Shown here piece after piece: positions 49,889-58,424 of a stretch of DNA of 64,000 bases. The notes beneath the pieces were generated by a model, which saw only the letters and a list, made by a program, of their open reading frames with translations, was not told the origin of the DNA and made no database searches. The stretch's first letter is position 1. Each line of letters starts with the position of its first letter. Location: positions 13,713 to 77,712 of the forward strand of contig DASWHL010000007.1 of assembly GCA_036398175.1 (NCBI GenBank), given 5' to 3'. This DNA is from JAOTWJ01 sp036398175 (GTDB taxonomy: Bacteria > Gemmatimonadota > Gemmatimonadetes > Gemmatimonadales > GWC2-71-9). A program made the translations under genes and the position numbers.

Positions 49889-50005
49889 GCGTGGGATGCG
49901 CGGGTGGCGGAGCCGCTTGCCTCCGGCCTCGATCCTCGGCACGTTTTCCACGAGGCGCCCGGCCCCCTGCCACGTGCCGGCCGGCGCACTACCCGGGAGA
50001 GCCCG

Positions 50006-51472
50006 ATGACGAGATCCCACCCGATCCGACTCGGCGGCGCGTTCACGCTCATCGCGCTGCTGCTCACGCCCCGTGCCGCATCCGCTCAGCGGCCGTTCCC
50101 CTCGGACTCGAGTCTCCGCGCCACCCTGGCGGACCTGGTAGCTGCGGGTCGCGCCGCCGGGGTGGTCGTGGGTCTGCTCGAGGAGGACGGGACCCGGCGG
50201 GTCGTGGCACACGGCAGCCCCGGCGCCGGCGGACGTCCGCTCGATGGCGAAAGCGTCTTCGAGATCGGGTCCATCACGAAGACATTCACCGGCACGTTGC
50301 TCGCCGACATGGCGAGTCGCGGCAACGTGGCTCTGACGGATCCGATCGCGTCGCTGCTGCCCGCCGAAGTCCGCGTCCCCGCCCGGAACGGGAAGGTCAT
50401 CACCCTGCTCGATCTCACGACGCACCGCTCGGGCCTGCCCCGGTTGCCCACCAACTTCTCACCGGCCGACCCCGCCAACCCGTACGCCGACTACACCGAA
50501 CAGCAGCTGTACGCGTTCCTGTCGGGCTTCACCCTGCCGCGGGAGCCCGGCGCCGCGGCACTGTATTCCAACGTGGGACTGGGTCTGCTCGGCCACGGAC
50601 TCGCCCGCCGCGCCGGGATGTCGTACGAGGCCCTCGTGACCGAGCGGATTCTGCGGCCGCTGGGGATGGAGCACTCGGGCATCACCCTGACGCCCTGGAT
50701 GCGGGAACACCTGGCGCACGGCCACAACGCGTACGGCGACCGGGTCCCGAATTGGGACATCACGACCCTGGCCGGCGCCGGCGCCCTCCGGTCCACGGCC
50801 GACGACATGCTGCGCTACGCAGCCGCGGCGCTCACCGCAGGTGACACCGGCGTGCTGGTGGCGGTGCACGACGCGCTCCGCGCCCGCCGCGCCTATGGGA
50901 CGGGCGGTGACAGCATCGGGTTCAATTGGATCGTCTCCGCGGGGAACGAGCGGACGATCACCTGGCATAACGGGGGCACTGCCGGCTATCGGACCTTCCT
51001 CGGCCTCGATCGCGCGGCCGGCCAGGCCGTGGTGGTCCTGACGAACTCCGGTGGCAATGGCCTGGACGACCTCGGCTTCCACCTGCTCGATCCCACCATA
51101 CGCCTCGCACCGGTGCCGGTGGGCCCCGCCGTGGCCACGGCGTACCGGCGGGGCGGCATCGAGGCCGCGCTCGCCCGCTATCGCACGCTCCGCGCCGCCG
51201 AGCAGGACGCGGGGCGGTTCGGGGAAGGCGAGTTGAACGGCGTCGGCTACTGGCTGCTGCGCTCGGGGCGGACGGAGGACGCGATCGTGGTGTTCCGCCT
51301 CAACGTGGAGATGTTCCCCGACGCGTCCAATCCGCACGACAGTCTCGGCGAGGCCTACCTGGTGCGCGGGGACACGGGGCGGGCGATCGTCAGTTACCGG
51401 CGTTCCGTCGAGCTGAACCCCAACAACACCAATGGGATCGAGGTGCTGCGCCGCCTGGGGGTTCGGCAATAG
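50006..51472 (+). CDS. Secreted beta-lactamase-fold serine hydrolase with TPR tail
   Basis: 488 aa, GGGAGA before the ATG. Signal peptide ending ASAQ. Class C beta-lactamase/esterase (Pfam Beta-lactamase) domain 30-345 with all three motifs: SITK (Ser89, Lys92), YSN (187-189) and HNGG near 321. The C-terminal ~110 residues contain a TPR pair (GVGYWLLRSGRTEDAIVVFR, DSLGEAYLVRGDTGRAIVSYRR). This fold covers esterases, D-amino-acid amidases and PBP-like carboxypeptidases; beta-lactam resistance cannot be inferred. It separates queF from queC-queE. Confidence 0.9.
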   Translation: MTRSHPIRLGGAFTLIALLLTPRAASAQRPFPSDSSLRATLADLVAAGRAAGVVVGLLEEDGTRRVVAHGSPGAGGRPLDGESVFEIGSITKTFTGTLLADMASRGNVALTDPIASLLPAEVRVPARNGKVITLLDLTTHRSGLPRLPTNFSPADPANPYADYTEQQLYAFLSGFTLPREPGAAALYSNVGLGLLGHGLARRAGMSYEALVTERILRPLGMEHSGITLTPWMREHLAHGHNAYGDRVPNWDITTLAGAGALRSTADDMLRYAAAALTAGDTGVLVAVHDALRARRAYGTGGDSIGFNWIVSAGNERTITWHNGGTAGYRTFLGLDRAAGQAVVVLTNSGGNGLDDLGFHLLDPTIRLAPVPVGPAVATAYRRGGIEAALARYRTLRAAEQDAGRFGEGELNGVGYWLLRSGRTEDAIVVFRLNVEMFPDASNPHDSLGEAYLVRGDTGRAIVSYRRSVELNPNNTNGIEVLRRLGVRQ

Positions 51473-51492
51473 CCCCATCACCACGGGCCGCC

Positions 51493-51498
51493 TACTTT
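51493..51498 (+). promoter_or_regulatory. -10 of a leaderless queC transcript
   Basis: TACTTT, exactly 7 nt before the ATG at 51506; no Shine-Dalgarno in the 33-nt gap. Identical hexamer and spacing occur at 60999-61004. Confidence 0.5.
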
Positions 51499-51505
51499 TC
51501 GACGC

Positions 51506-52213
51506 ATGACCGCGCGCCCAGCCGTCGTCCTGCTCTCGGGCGGCCTCGATTCCACCACCACGCTGGCCATCGCCCGCGCCAAGGGCCACGCCGTGCACGC
51601 GCTGACCGTGCACTACGGTCAGCGGCATGCGGCGGAGCTGGCCGCGGCGCGGCGTGTGGCGGCGGCCTTCGGCGTCGCGGACCACAAGGTCCTGGGCCTT
51701 GACCTTCGCGCGTTTGGGGGCTCGGCACTCACCGACGACCTGCCCGTACCCAAACACCGGTCCGGCGCCCAGATCGGGCAGGGCATTCCCGCCACCTACG
51801 TGCCGGCGCGGAACACCGTCCTGCTCTCGCTGTCGCTCGCCTGGGCCGAGGTCCTGGGGGCCTGGGACATCTTTCTCGGCGTGAACGCGCTCGACTACTC
51901 CGGCTACCCCGACTGCCGGCCCGAGTACATCGAGGCGTTCGAGCGGCTGGCGAACCTGGCAACGAAGGCGGGTGTGGAGGGGATCCGGACCTTCACGGTG
52001 CACACGCCGCTCATCCGGATGTCCAAACGCGAGATCATCCGCACCGGTCGCGACCTGGGCGTGGACTTCGGAATGACGGTGAGCTGCTACGATCCCGACG
52101 ACGCGGGGGCCGCATGCGGCGCCTGCGACGCCTGCCAGCTGCGTCTCAAGGGGTTCGCCGAGTTGGGGATCCCGGACCCCGCCCCGTACCGGAGCGCCAC
52201 GGCCGGCCGATGA
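51506..52213 (+). CDS. queC: 7-cyano-7-deazaguanine synthase QueC
   Basis: 235 aa. N-terminal PP-loop SGGLDS (11-16) and VHYGQRHAAEL bind and adenylate 7-carboxy-7-deazaguanine. The C-terminal zinc motif is present with Cys in SCYDPD, ACGACDACQ (about 194-211). The product is preQ0. The TGA overlaps the queE ATG (ATGA). Start by the family's typical N-terminus, directly before AVVLLSGG. Confidence 0.96.
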   Translation: MTARPAVVLLSGGLDSTTTLAIARAKGHAVHALTVHYGQRHAAELAAARRVAAAFGVADHKVLGLDLRAFGGSALTDDLPVPKHRSGAQIGQGIPATYVPARNTVLLSLSLAWAEVLGAWDIFLGVNALDYSGYPDCRPEYIEAFERLANLATKAGVEGIRTFTVHTPLIRMSKREIIRTGRDLGVDFGMTVSCYDPDDAGAACGACDACQLRLKGFAELGIPDPAPYRSATAGR

Positions 52214-52839
52214 CGTACACGGTGAAGGAGATCTACGCCACGCTCCAGGGCGAGGGGTTCCACACGGGCCGCCCGGCGGTGTTCCTCCGGTTCGCGGGCT
52301 GTAACCTGTGGACCGGCCTGGAGCGCGACCGCGCCACGGCCACCTGCCGGTTCTGCGACACGGACTTCGTGGGTACCGACGGCCCGGGCGGCGGCAAGTT
52401 CGCCACGGCCGCGAAGCTGGCGGACCGGGTCGCGGCCACCTGGGACGCGCGCGGAGAACCCTTCGTGGTCTGCACGGGCGGCGAGCCGCTGCTCCAGCTC
52501 GACCGCGCGCTGCTGGACGCGCTCCACGCGCGCGGCTTCACGGTCGCCATCGAGACCAACGGCACCCTGCCCGTCCCGGGCGGCGTAGACTGGGTGTGCG
52601 TGAGCCCCAAGGCCAACGCGGACATGGTCGTGACCAACGGAGACGAGCTGAAGCTGGTCTACCCGCAGGCGGGAGCGGACCCCGAACGGTACGAAGCACT
52701 CGACTTCAGATACTTCTCCCTGCAGCCAATGGACGGCCCCGACCGAGAGCGCAACACCGCCCTGATCCAAGCCTGGGTAGCCACCCACCCCCGATGGCGC
52801 ATCAGCCTCCAAACTCACAAGCTCCTGGGAATCCGATAA
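52210..52839 (+). CDS. queE: 7-carboxy-7-deazaguanine synthase QueE
   Basis: 209 aa. Radical SAM enzyme with the C-x14-C-x2-C variant: Cys31, Cys46 and Cys49 (GCNLW...TCRFCDTDF). EIYATLQGEGFHTGRPAVFLR is the QueE N-terminus, and CTGGEPLLQLD is the SAM-binding GGEP. It converts CPH4 to 7-carboxy-7-deazaguanine, the step before QueC. Coupled to queC. The queD step must be encoded elsewhere. Confidence 0.96.
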   Translation: MTYTVKEIYATLQGEGFHTGRPAVFLRFAGCNLWTGLERDRATATCRFCDTDFVGTDGPGGGKFATAAKLADRVAATWDARGEPFVVCTGGEPLLQLDRALLDALHARGFTVAIETNGTLPVPGGVDWVCVSPKANADMVVTNGDELKLVYPQAGADPERYEALDFRYFSLQPMDGPDRERNTALIQAWVATHPRWRISLQTHKLLGIR

Positions 52840-52851
52840 CCCACCACCCCC

Positions 52852-52880
52852 CCTACCGCCTCCTACCGTCCCCTACCGTC
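52852..52880. repeat. Three 10-bp direct repeats (CCTACCG units)
   Basis: CCTACCGCCT, CCTACCGTCC and CCTACCGTCT are arrayed with exact 10-bp period between queE and the alcohol dehydrogenase gene, flanked by C-tracts. Ten bases is one helical turn. Confidence 0.6.
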
Positions 52881-52886
52881 TATTTT
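52881..52886 (+). promoter_or_regulatory. -10 of a leaderless alcohol dehydrogenase transcript
   Basis: TATTTT lies 7 nt before the ATG at 52894; the 7 nt are all C. No Shine-Dalgarno. The 10-bp repeats end right at its upstream edge. Confidence 0.5.
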
Positions 52887-52893
52887 CCCCCCC

Positions 52894-53997
52894 ATGCCCA
52901 AAGCCGCCATCATGTCCGCTCCGCGCAAGGCCATCGAGATCCGCGAGTTCCCGACGCCGGACCTCGAGCCGGGCGCCATCCTCCTCGAGACGATCGTGAC
53001 CGAGGTGTGCGGCACGGACGTGCATCTGCACCACGGCCGCCTGGCCGGGGTCCCCTACCCCATTATTCCCGGCCACGTCAGCGTGGGCCGGATCGCCGCA
53101 CTGCGCAACGTTGCCGCTGACGCGCTGGGTACCCCGCTCACCGAGGGCGACGTCGTGACGTTCTACGACGTGCACGGGACGTGCGGGCGCTGCTACCAGT
53201 GCCTCGTGGCGCGACAGCCCAACCGCTGTCCCGAACGCCGGGTCTACGGCATCACGTTCTCGGCCGACGACGGCCTGCTTGGCGGGTGGGCGGAGCAGAT
53301 CTACCTGAAGCCGGGCGTGCTGACGGTGAAGCTGCCGGACGACCTGTCCCCGGACACGGTGATCGGCGGCGGGTGCGGCCTGTTCACGGGGTTCGCGGCG
53401 GTGGAGCGCGCGGACGTGCCCATGGGGGCGACCGTGCTCGTGCAAGGCGCGGGACCCGTGGGCATTGCCACGGCGGCCTTCGCCGTCCTCCGGGGCGCCG
53501 CCCGCGTGATCGTGATCGGGGCGCCGCAGGCAAGGCTCGATCTCGTCAAGCGGTTCGGTGCGGATGTCACCCTGCTGCTCGAGGCAACCCCACCGCACGA
53601 GCGCGAGGAGATCGTGCGCGACCTCACCGGGGGCCGCGGCGTGGATGTGGCGATCGAGGCCGCCGGCAGCCCCGCGGCGGTGCCGGAGGGACTTCGACTG
53701 CTCCGCGACGGCGGGACCTACGTGATTGCCGGCCACTACACGGACGTCGGGCCGGTGAACCTGAACATCCATCAGGACGTGAACCGCAAGCACGCGCAGG
53801 TGCGCGGCCAGTGGGGCACCGACTTTACCCACGTCGTCCGGGCGCTCGCCCTCCTGGCCCGGCACCGCGAGGTGCTGCCGTTCGCCGATGTGATCGGGGC
53901 CCGGTACAGCTTGCAGGACGCCGGCCGCGCGCTGGCGGACGTGGAGGCGCTGCGCGTCACGAAGGCGGTGATCTCGCCCAACGGAGTCACGGCGTGA
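52894..53997 (+). CDS. Zinc-type alcohol/polyol dehydrogenase (MDR family)
   Basis: 367 aa. Catalytic-domain landmarks VCGTDVHLHHG and a structural-zinc set CGRCYQC...C (Cys-x2-Cys-x2-Cys-x7-Cys) are present. The usual GHExxG reads GHVSVG, so the normal GHE glutamate is Val here. The Rossmann domain has VQGAGPVGIATAAFAVLRGA. It oxidises an alcohol or polyol with NAD(P); the threonine/sorbitol-dehydrogenase branch looks closest. The TGA overlaps the next gene's GTG. Confidence 0.88.
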   Translation: MPKAAIMSAPRKAIEIREFPTPDLEPGAILLETIVTEVCGTDVHLHHGRLAGVPYPIIPGHVSVGRIAALRNVAADALGTPLTEGDVVTFYDVHGTCGRCYQCLVARQPNRCPERRVYGITFSADDGLLGGWAEQIYLKPGVLTVKLPDDLSPDTVIGGGCGLFTGFAAVERADVPMGATVLVQGAGPVGIATAAFAVLRGAARVIVIGAPQARLDLVKRFGADVTLLLEATPPHEREEIVRDLTGGRGVDVAIEAAGSPAAVPEGLRLLRDGGTYVIAGHYTDVGPVNLNIHQDVNRKHAQVRGQWGTDFTHVVRALALLARHREVLPFADVIGARYSLQDAGRALADVEALRVTKAVISPNGVTA

Positions 53998-54632
53998 CGC
54001 CGCCCTTCGCGACCTATCTGTTCGACCTGGACGGCACGCTGCTCGACTCGGTCGAGCTGATCCTGGCCTCGTACCGGCACACCGCCCTCGTGCACACCGG
54101 CGCCGCACCCGACGACGCCGTCTGGCTGGCCGGGCTCGGCACGCCCCTGCGGACGCAGCTCCGCCACCTGTCCGACGATCCCGCCGAGATCGCGGCGATG
54201 GTGGAGACGTACCGCGAGCACAACCTGACCAACCACGACGCCATGGTGCGCCCGTACGACGGGATCGTGGAGGCTGTTCAGATCCTGTCGGCCCGGGCGG
54301 AGCTGGGACTCGTGACCAGCAAGCTGCGCCACGGCGCGCTCCTCGGCCTGCGCCGCGCCGGCCTCGAGGACCTGTTCGACGTCGTGGTGGGCGCCGACGA
54401 CGTGGCGCGCCATAAGCCGGACCCCGGGCCCGTGCTCGCGGCGTTGGAGCGACTCGGTGCGGAACCGGACACCGCGGTGTTCATCGGGGATTCACCGCAC
54501 GACATGGCGGCGGGACGCGCGGCCGGCGTGCGGACGGCGGCGGCGCTCTGGGGGCCGTTTCCGCGTGAGGCCCTGGCACCCCATCGGCCCGATTTCTGGT
54601 TGGCGGCCCCGGCCGACATCGCGCGTCTGTAG
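53994..54632 (+). CDS. HAD-superfamily phosphatase (PpaX/Gph-like)
   Basis: 212 aa, GTG start overlapping the dehydrogenase stop (GTGA). HAD motifs in order: FDLDGTLLDS (nucleophile Asp), TSKLR (motif II), KPDPGPVL (motif III Lys) and GDSPHDMAAG (motif IV). The cap domain lies between motifs I and II, as in phosphoglycolate phosphatase and PpaX pyrophosphatase. Coupling to the dehydrogenase suggests a shared pathway, e.g. dephosphorylating a sugar phosphate it makes (inference). Confidence 0.9.
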   Translation: MTPPFATYLFDLDGTLLDSVELILASYRHTALVHTGAAPDDAVWLAGLGTPLRTQLRHLSDDPAEIAAMVETYREHNLTNHDAMVRPYDGIVEAVQILSARAELGLVTSKLRHGALLGLRRAGLEDLFDVVVGADDVARHKPDPGPVLAALERLGAEPDTAVFIGDSPHDMAAGRAAGVRTAAALWGPFPREALAPHRPDFWLAAPADIARL

Positions 54633-54713
54633 GGCGACCCGACGGGTCGCCCCTACACGGGCCGGGGTTGGCGGCCATTCACCGGAATCTTCCAAACCCC
54701 GGGGCCCGTAGGG
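54632..54713. repeat. Nested palindromes
   Basis: GGGCGACCCG-A-CGGGTCGCCC (54632-54652) starts at the HAD stop codon. Overlapping it, 54651-54671 (CCCTACACGGGCC...GGGGTTGG) pairs with 54692-54713 (CCAAACCCC...GGGCCCGTAGGG). Either can act as a terminator hairpin. The rest of the 131-bp gap carries only the Shine-Dalgarno of the next gene. Confidence 0.6.
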
Positions 54714-54763
54714 ACGTCCAACGGGTGATTGCCAATCCGCGCCTGTGAACCCCCGGAGGTCCC

Positions 54764-55828
54764 ATGCCGCAACCCCATCGCTCCCCCCACACCGTGCTGC
54801 TGGCCGGTCTGCTCGCCCTCCCGGCCGCGCTCGCGGCCCAGGGGGTCGAACGCTTCGAACTGGCCGGCGACCGCGTCGCCATCTTCAACCTGGCCGGCTC
54901 GGCGGTGGTGGAGGCGGGAACCGGCTCCGCCGTGGTCGTGGAGGTCCGTCGCCAGGGCGGCGACGCCGGCCGCCTCGAGATTCAGCAGGGCCCCATCCGG
55001 GACGCCCAGACGCTGCGCGTCGTCTATCCGGACACCCGGATCCGTTTTCGGTCAGACGGGTGGCGCGGCCGCACCCAGCTTCGCGTCCGGGACGACGGGA
55101 CGTTCGGCGGCTGGGGCGACCGCGGGGACGACCCCCGCCGCGTCACGATCAGCACGGATGGTGACGGTATGGACGCCTCCGCCGACCTCCGGATCCTGGT
55201 GCCGCAGGGTCGTCGCGTCAGCGTGTACCTGGGCGTCGGTCCCCTGTCGGCGTCCAACGTGAATGGGGATCTGCGGCTGGACGGCAGCTCGGGCGCCGTC
55301 ACCACGGAGGGCACCACCGGCAGCCTGACCGTGGACGTCGGATCCGGCTCCGTGCGCGTCACCCGGCACGCCGGGAATGGTTCCATAGACACGGGCTCGG
55401 GGAGCGTCGAGGTCACGGGGCTCCGGGGTGACGAGCTGAACGTGGATACGGGCTCCGGGAGCGTGGCGCTGTCCGACGTCGTCGTCGAGTCGCTGCTCGT
55501 GGACACGGGCTCCGGCGACGTCGAGGGCTCGGGCATCCAGGCCGGGACGGTCAACGTGGACACCGGCAGCGGCAGCGTGGACATGGGCCTGGTGCGGGCC
55601 CCGCGCGAGATCGTCGTGGATACCGGATCCGGGAGTGTCACGTTCACCATCCCGGACGGGCTCAACGCCGACGTCGCGCTGGAGACCAGCTCGGGCACCA
55701 TCGCAATGGACTTCCCGCTGGAGATCCGTCGGTGGGAGCGGGACGAGGTGCGTGGCGTGGTGGGCAGCGGCGGCGGCTCGATCCGCATCGAGACCAGCTC
55801 CGGAGACATCACGATCCGCAAGCGGTAG
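54764..55828 (+). CDS. Secreted DUF4097-like beta-repeat protein
   Basis: 354 aa, GGAGG before the ATG. Signal peptide ending ALAAQ. The mature protein is an all-beta repeat: seven or more copies of DTGSGSV or close variants (VDVGSGSVRV, IDTGSGSVEV, VDTGSGSVAL, VDTGSGDVEG, VDTGSGSVDM, VDTGSGSVTF, LETSSGTIAM), spaced about 20-25 residues from ~190 to ~350. This predicts a right-handed beta-helix, as in DUF4097 domains of anti-sigma/adhesin-like proteins. No catalytic site. Surface structural or sensor role is inferred. Confidence 0.85.
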   Translation: MPQPHRSPHTVLLAGLLALPAALAAQGVERFELAGDRVAIFNLAGSAVVEAGTGSAVVVEVRRQGGDAGRLEIQQGPIRDAQTLRVVYPDTRIRFRSDGWRGRTQLRVRDDGTFGGWGDRGDDPRRVTISTDGDGMDASADLRILVPQGRRVSVYLGVGPLSASNVNGDLRLDGSSGAVTTEGTTGSLTVDVGSGSVRVTRHAGNGSIDTGSGSVEVTGLRGDELNVDTGSGSVALSDVVVESLLVDTGSGDVEGSGIQAGTVNVDTGSGSVDMGLVRAPREIVVDTGSGSVTFTIPDGLNADVALETSSGTIAMDFPLEIRRWERDEVRGVVGSGGGSIRIETSSGDITIRKR

Positions 55829-55856
55829 GGCGCGCGCCAGGGCTTCGCGGGCCGGT

Positions 55857-55862
55857 TAAGTT
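55857..55862 (+). promoter_or_regulatory. -10 of a leaderless aminotransferase transcript
   Basis: TAAGTT lies exactly 7 nt before the ATG at 55870, with no Shine-Dalgarno between. Confidence 0.45.
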
Positions 55863-55869
55863 CCGGCCC

Positions 55870-56985
55870 ATGTCCTTCGCCCCCTTCGCCCTCGAACGCT
55901 GGCAGAGCACCTGGGAGCACCGGGTGCGCATCAATCTCTCCGAGAGTGGCGTCCACGCGCTCTCCGCGGCTGAGCTGCTCGAGCTGGCCGGTGACCCGCC
56001 GGACGCGCTGCTCAGCGTGCCCCTGGGCTACGGCCAGTCCGAGGGCTCGGACGCGTTGCGGGCCGAGATCGCGCGGCAGTACCCCGGCGCCACCGCGGAC
56101 GACGTCACCGTCACGGTCGGCAGCGCGGAAGCGAACTTCTCGACCTGCTGGACGCTGTTCCGGAGCGCGCGCCGGGTAGTTGTCCTCGCTCCGACCTACA
56201 TGCAGATCTGGGGCCTGGCCGAGAACTTCGGCGTGACCGTGGTCCCCGTCTGGCTCCAGCCGGACCGCGACTGGCAGCCGGCCGTGGACGAGATCGTGCG
56301 CGCCATCACGCCGGACACGGACGTCGTGGTCGTGACCGATCCGAACAACCCCACCGGCCGCATCCTCGGCGACATGCCGCGCGAGGCCATCATCGCGCGG
56401 TGCCGCGCGGCCAAGGCGTGGCTGCTCGTGGACGAGGTCTACCGCGGCGCCGAGCGCAGCGGGAACACGACTGCCACGTGGTGGGGCGCGTGGGAACGCA
56501 CCGTAGTCGTGAACGGCCTGTCGAAGGCGTACGGCCTGCCGGGACTCCGGATCGGGTGGGTCGTGAGCCCGCCGCCGCTGCGCCTTCAGCTGCTCGAGCG
56601 GCACGACTATACGGTGATCGGCGCGGGGCCGCTGGCCGATCACCTGGCGGTGCGCGCGGTCCGGCACCGCGAGCGCATCTTCGCGCGGACCCGCGGGATC
56701 CTCAACGCCAACTGGCCGGTGCTCGAACGCTGGCTCCGCTCGTTCGGGCCGCGGTTCACGTGGCGGCCGCCGGACTGTGGCGCCATCTGTTTCGTCCGCT
56801 ATGAGGGGGGACCCTCGTCGCTCGACCTGGTGGAGCGGATCCGCGCCGAGCAGAACATCCTGCTCGTGCCGGGGGACCATTTCGAGATGCCGGGATGGCT
56901 GCGGTTGGGATTCGGAAACCGGAGGGAACAGCTCGAGGAGGCACTTGAGGCGCTGACGCCCGCGTTTCGCGCCCTGCTTGGTTAG
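55870..56985 (+). CDS. Class I/II aminotransferase
   Basis: 371 aa. PLP-enzyme landmarks: DPNNPTGRILGDM (cofactor Asn), VDEVYRG (Asp/Tyr) and NGLSKAYGLPGLRIGW with the Schiff-base Lys near 218, plus LRLGF near the C-terminus with the carboxylate-binding Arg. The N-terminal arm is shorter than in aspartate aminotransferase and the sequence starts NLSESGVHALS. Amino-acid substrate unknown. Convergent with the next gene (7 nt). Confidence 0.9.
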   Translation: MSFAPFALERWQSTWEHRVRINLSESGVHALSAAELLELAGDPPDALLSVPLGYGQSEGSDALRAEIARQYPGATADDVTVTVGSAEANFSTCWTLFRSARRVVVLAPTYMQIWGLAENFGVTVVPVWLQPDRDWQPAVDEIVRAITPDTDVVVVTDPNNPTGRILGDMPREAIIARCRAAKAWLLVDEVYRGAERSGNTTATWWGAWERTVVVNGLSKAYGLPGLRIGWVVSPPPLRLQLLERHDYTVIGAGPLADHLAVRAVRHRERIFARTRGILNANWPVLERWLRSFGPRFTWRPPDCGAICFVRYEGGPSSLDLVERIRAEQNILLVPGDHFEMPGWLRLGFGNRREQLEEALEALTPAFRALLG

Positions 56986-56992
56986 GCGATGG

Positions 56993-57862
56993 TCAGACCG
57001 GGGCCGCCCCCGCCTCCCGGCCCTGCGCCCCGAGGGCAACCGCTTCCAGGATTTCGTCTACTGCTTCCACCAGCAGCTCCACGTCGAACGGCTTGGGGAT
57101 GAGCAGGCAGCCTGAGCGCTCCAGGAACTGCCGCACCTCCGGCTCCTGCGTATCGCCCGAAATGAACACGAAGCGCCGGGCAAGATGCGGCAAGCGCTGT
57201 TCCACCTGGGTGTAGAGCCCTTCGCCGCTCAGCCGCGACACGCGGGTCTCCGAAACGATGCAGTCCACCGGCTCCTGCTGGAGCACGTCGAACGCCTCGA
57301 CGCCGTTCCGGGCGGGAAGGACACGGTGCCCGGCGCAGCGAAAGACCTCGCCGATCACCTCCCGCGTGGTGTCGTCCGACTCCACGACCAGGATCACGCC
57401 CGCGCGGACCACGTGGGGCCGGACGCGCGTCACCGAGGGGCGCGCGGGTTTTGGGGCGGTAGACGACACGAGACCGTGCAGCGTGGCCGTGGAGCCCACG
57501 GCCCGGTCCAGCTCGACGGCGGCCCGGTCGAGGACGTCCCGCTGCGACAGGCCGAGGTCATCCCGCGGCAGGCTTCCGATCAGGGCCTTGACCACCGTGA
57601 GCCGGCTGTTGATGGCGCCGACGGTCTCGCCCACTTCGCGACGCAGAAACTGGAGCCAGGCGGCTGCGACCTCGCGCTCGGAGGGAGGGTGCTTCAGCGC
57701 GGGGGCGGGCGGCGTCGCGGGCGTAGGCGCCGTGGCGGCTCGGGCCCGCGAAGACTCCGACCGCGGCGGCGCGGGGCGTCGGCTCCGGGCCAGTCCCGCC
57801 ACCACCAGCGCCAGCGCCACACCGGCCACGACGCCGAGCGCGAGCGCAGCCGGGGTGGTCAT
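56993..57862 (-). CDS. Membrane-anchored receiver protein with Glu at the phosphorylation site
   Basis: 289 aa. N-terminal membrane helix (5-25), an Ala/Pro linker, a helical bundle (60-135) reminiscent of a HisKA-like dimerisation domain without His, then a receiver (155-275). In the receiver the acceptor position is Glu205 (CIVSETRV) instead of Asp; the acidic pocket (Glu161, Asp163), Ser235 (FISGD) and Lys257 (PKPF) are kept. Asp-to-Glu can mimic the phosphorylated form. There is no output domain, so it probably works by protein contact. Confidence 0.78.
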   Translation of the reverse strand: MTTPAALALGVVAGVALALVVAGLARSRRPAPPRSESSRARAATAPTPATPPAPALKHPPSEREVAAAWLQFLRREVGETVGAINSRLTVVKALIGSLPRDDLGLSQRDVLDRAAVELDRAVGSTATLHGLVSSTAPKPARPSVTRVRPHVVRAGVILVVESDDTTREVIGEVFRCAGHRVLPARNGVEAFDVLQQEPVDCIVSETRVSRLSGEGLYTQVEQRLPHLARRFVFISGDTQEPEVRQFLERSGCLLIPKPFDVELLVEAVDEILEAVALGAQGREAGAAPV

Positions 57863-57924
57863 CGCCGGGTCGCGCCGCTACCGGGGCCCAGTGGGGATGC
57901 GGCCAATCACGCGCCGCGGCGTGT

Positions 57925-58356
57925 TCATGCCGCTGCCCCGGCGCAGAACGTCTCGAACGCCGAGGCCAGATCCTGCGCGATGTCCGGCGCGTCCCGGCCC
58001 TCGATGTCCTTGCGCTCGAGCATGTGGAGCACGCGGCCGTTCTTGAGCAGGGCAATCTGCGGCGACGACGGCGGATACCCTTCGAAGTAGTCGCGGGCGC
58101 GCTGCGTGGCCTCCAGCTCCATGCCGGCGAACACCGTCAGCAGCTGGTCGGGCCGGGGGCCCTGCTGGAGGGCCAGGGCCACCCCCGGGCGCGCCTTGCC
58201 CGCGGCGCACCCGCAGATGGAGTTGACGACGAGGAGCATGGTTTGATCCCGCACGGCCAGGTGCTCGTCCACCTGGTCGCGGGTCAGCAACTCGGCAAAG
58301 CCAAGGCGCGTCAGCTCTTCGCGCATCGGCTGCACCATTCGGGGGTCATAACGCAT
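57925..58356 (-). CDS. Bacilliredoxin-like protein (BrxA/BrxB, DUF1094)
   Basis: 143 aa, start at 58356 after AGGAG. The YphP/YqiW signature NSICGCAAGKARPG contains the CGC redox motif (Cys48, Cys50). The rest (DQLLTVFAGMELEATQRARDYF, YPPSSPQIALLKNG) fits the family full length. Bacilliredoxins remove bacillithiol from mixed disulfides under oxidative stress; whether this organism makes bacillithiol cannot be seen here. Monocistronic. Confidence 0.92.
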   Translation of the reverse strand: MRYDPRMVQPMREELTRLGFAELLTRDQVDEHLAVRDQTMLLVVNSICGCAAGKARPGVALALQQGPRPDQLLTVFAGMELEATQRARDYFEGYPPSSPQIALLKNGRVLHMLERKDIEGRDAPDIAQDLASAFETFCAGAAA

Positions 58357-58424
58357 CGTGCGGCTCCTGCTGGGGGACAGCTCATCACGGCGACTTTCTA
58401 AGGTAACCTTCACGCCGCCGTGAG

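Noticed and set aside
50006..51472. Beta-lactam resistance gene
   Set aside because: The SxxK/YxN/HxG fold is shared by many esterases and peptidases; the TPR tail and context do not support a resistance role.
52852..52880. CRISPR-like array
   Set aside because: Three 10-bp units with no spacers and no cas genes.
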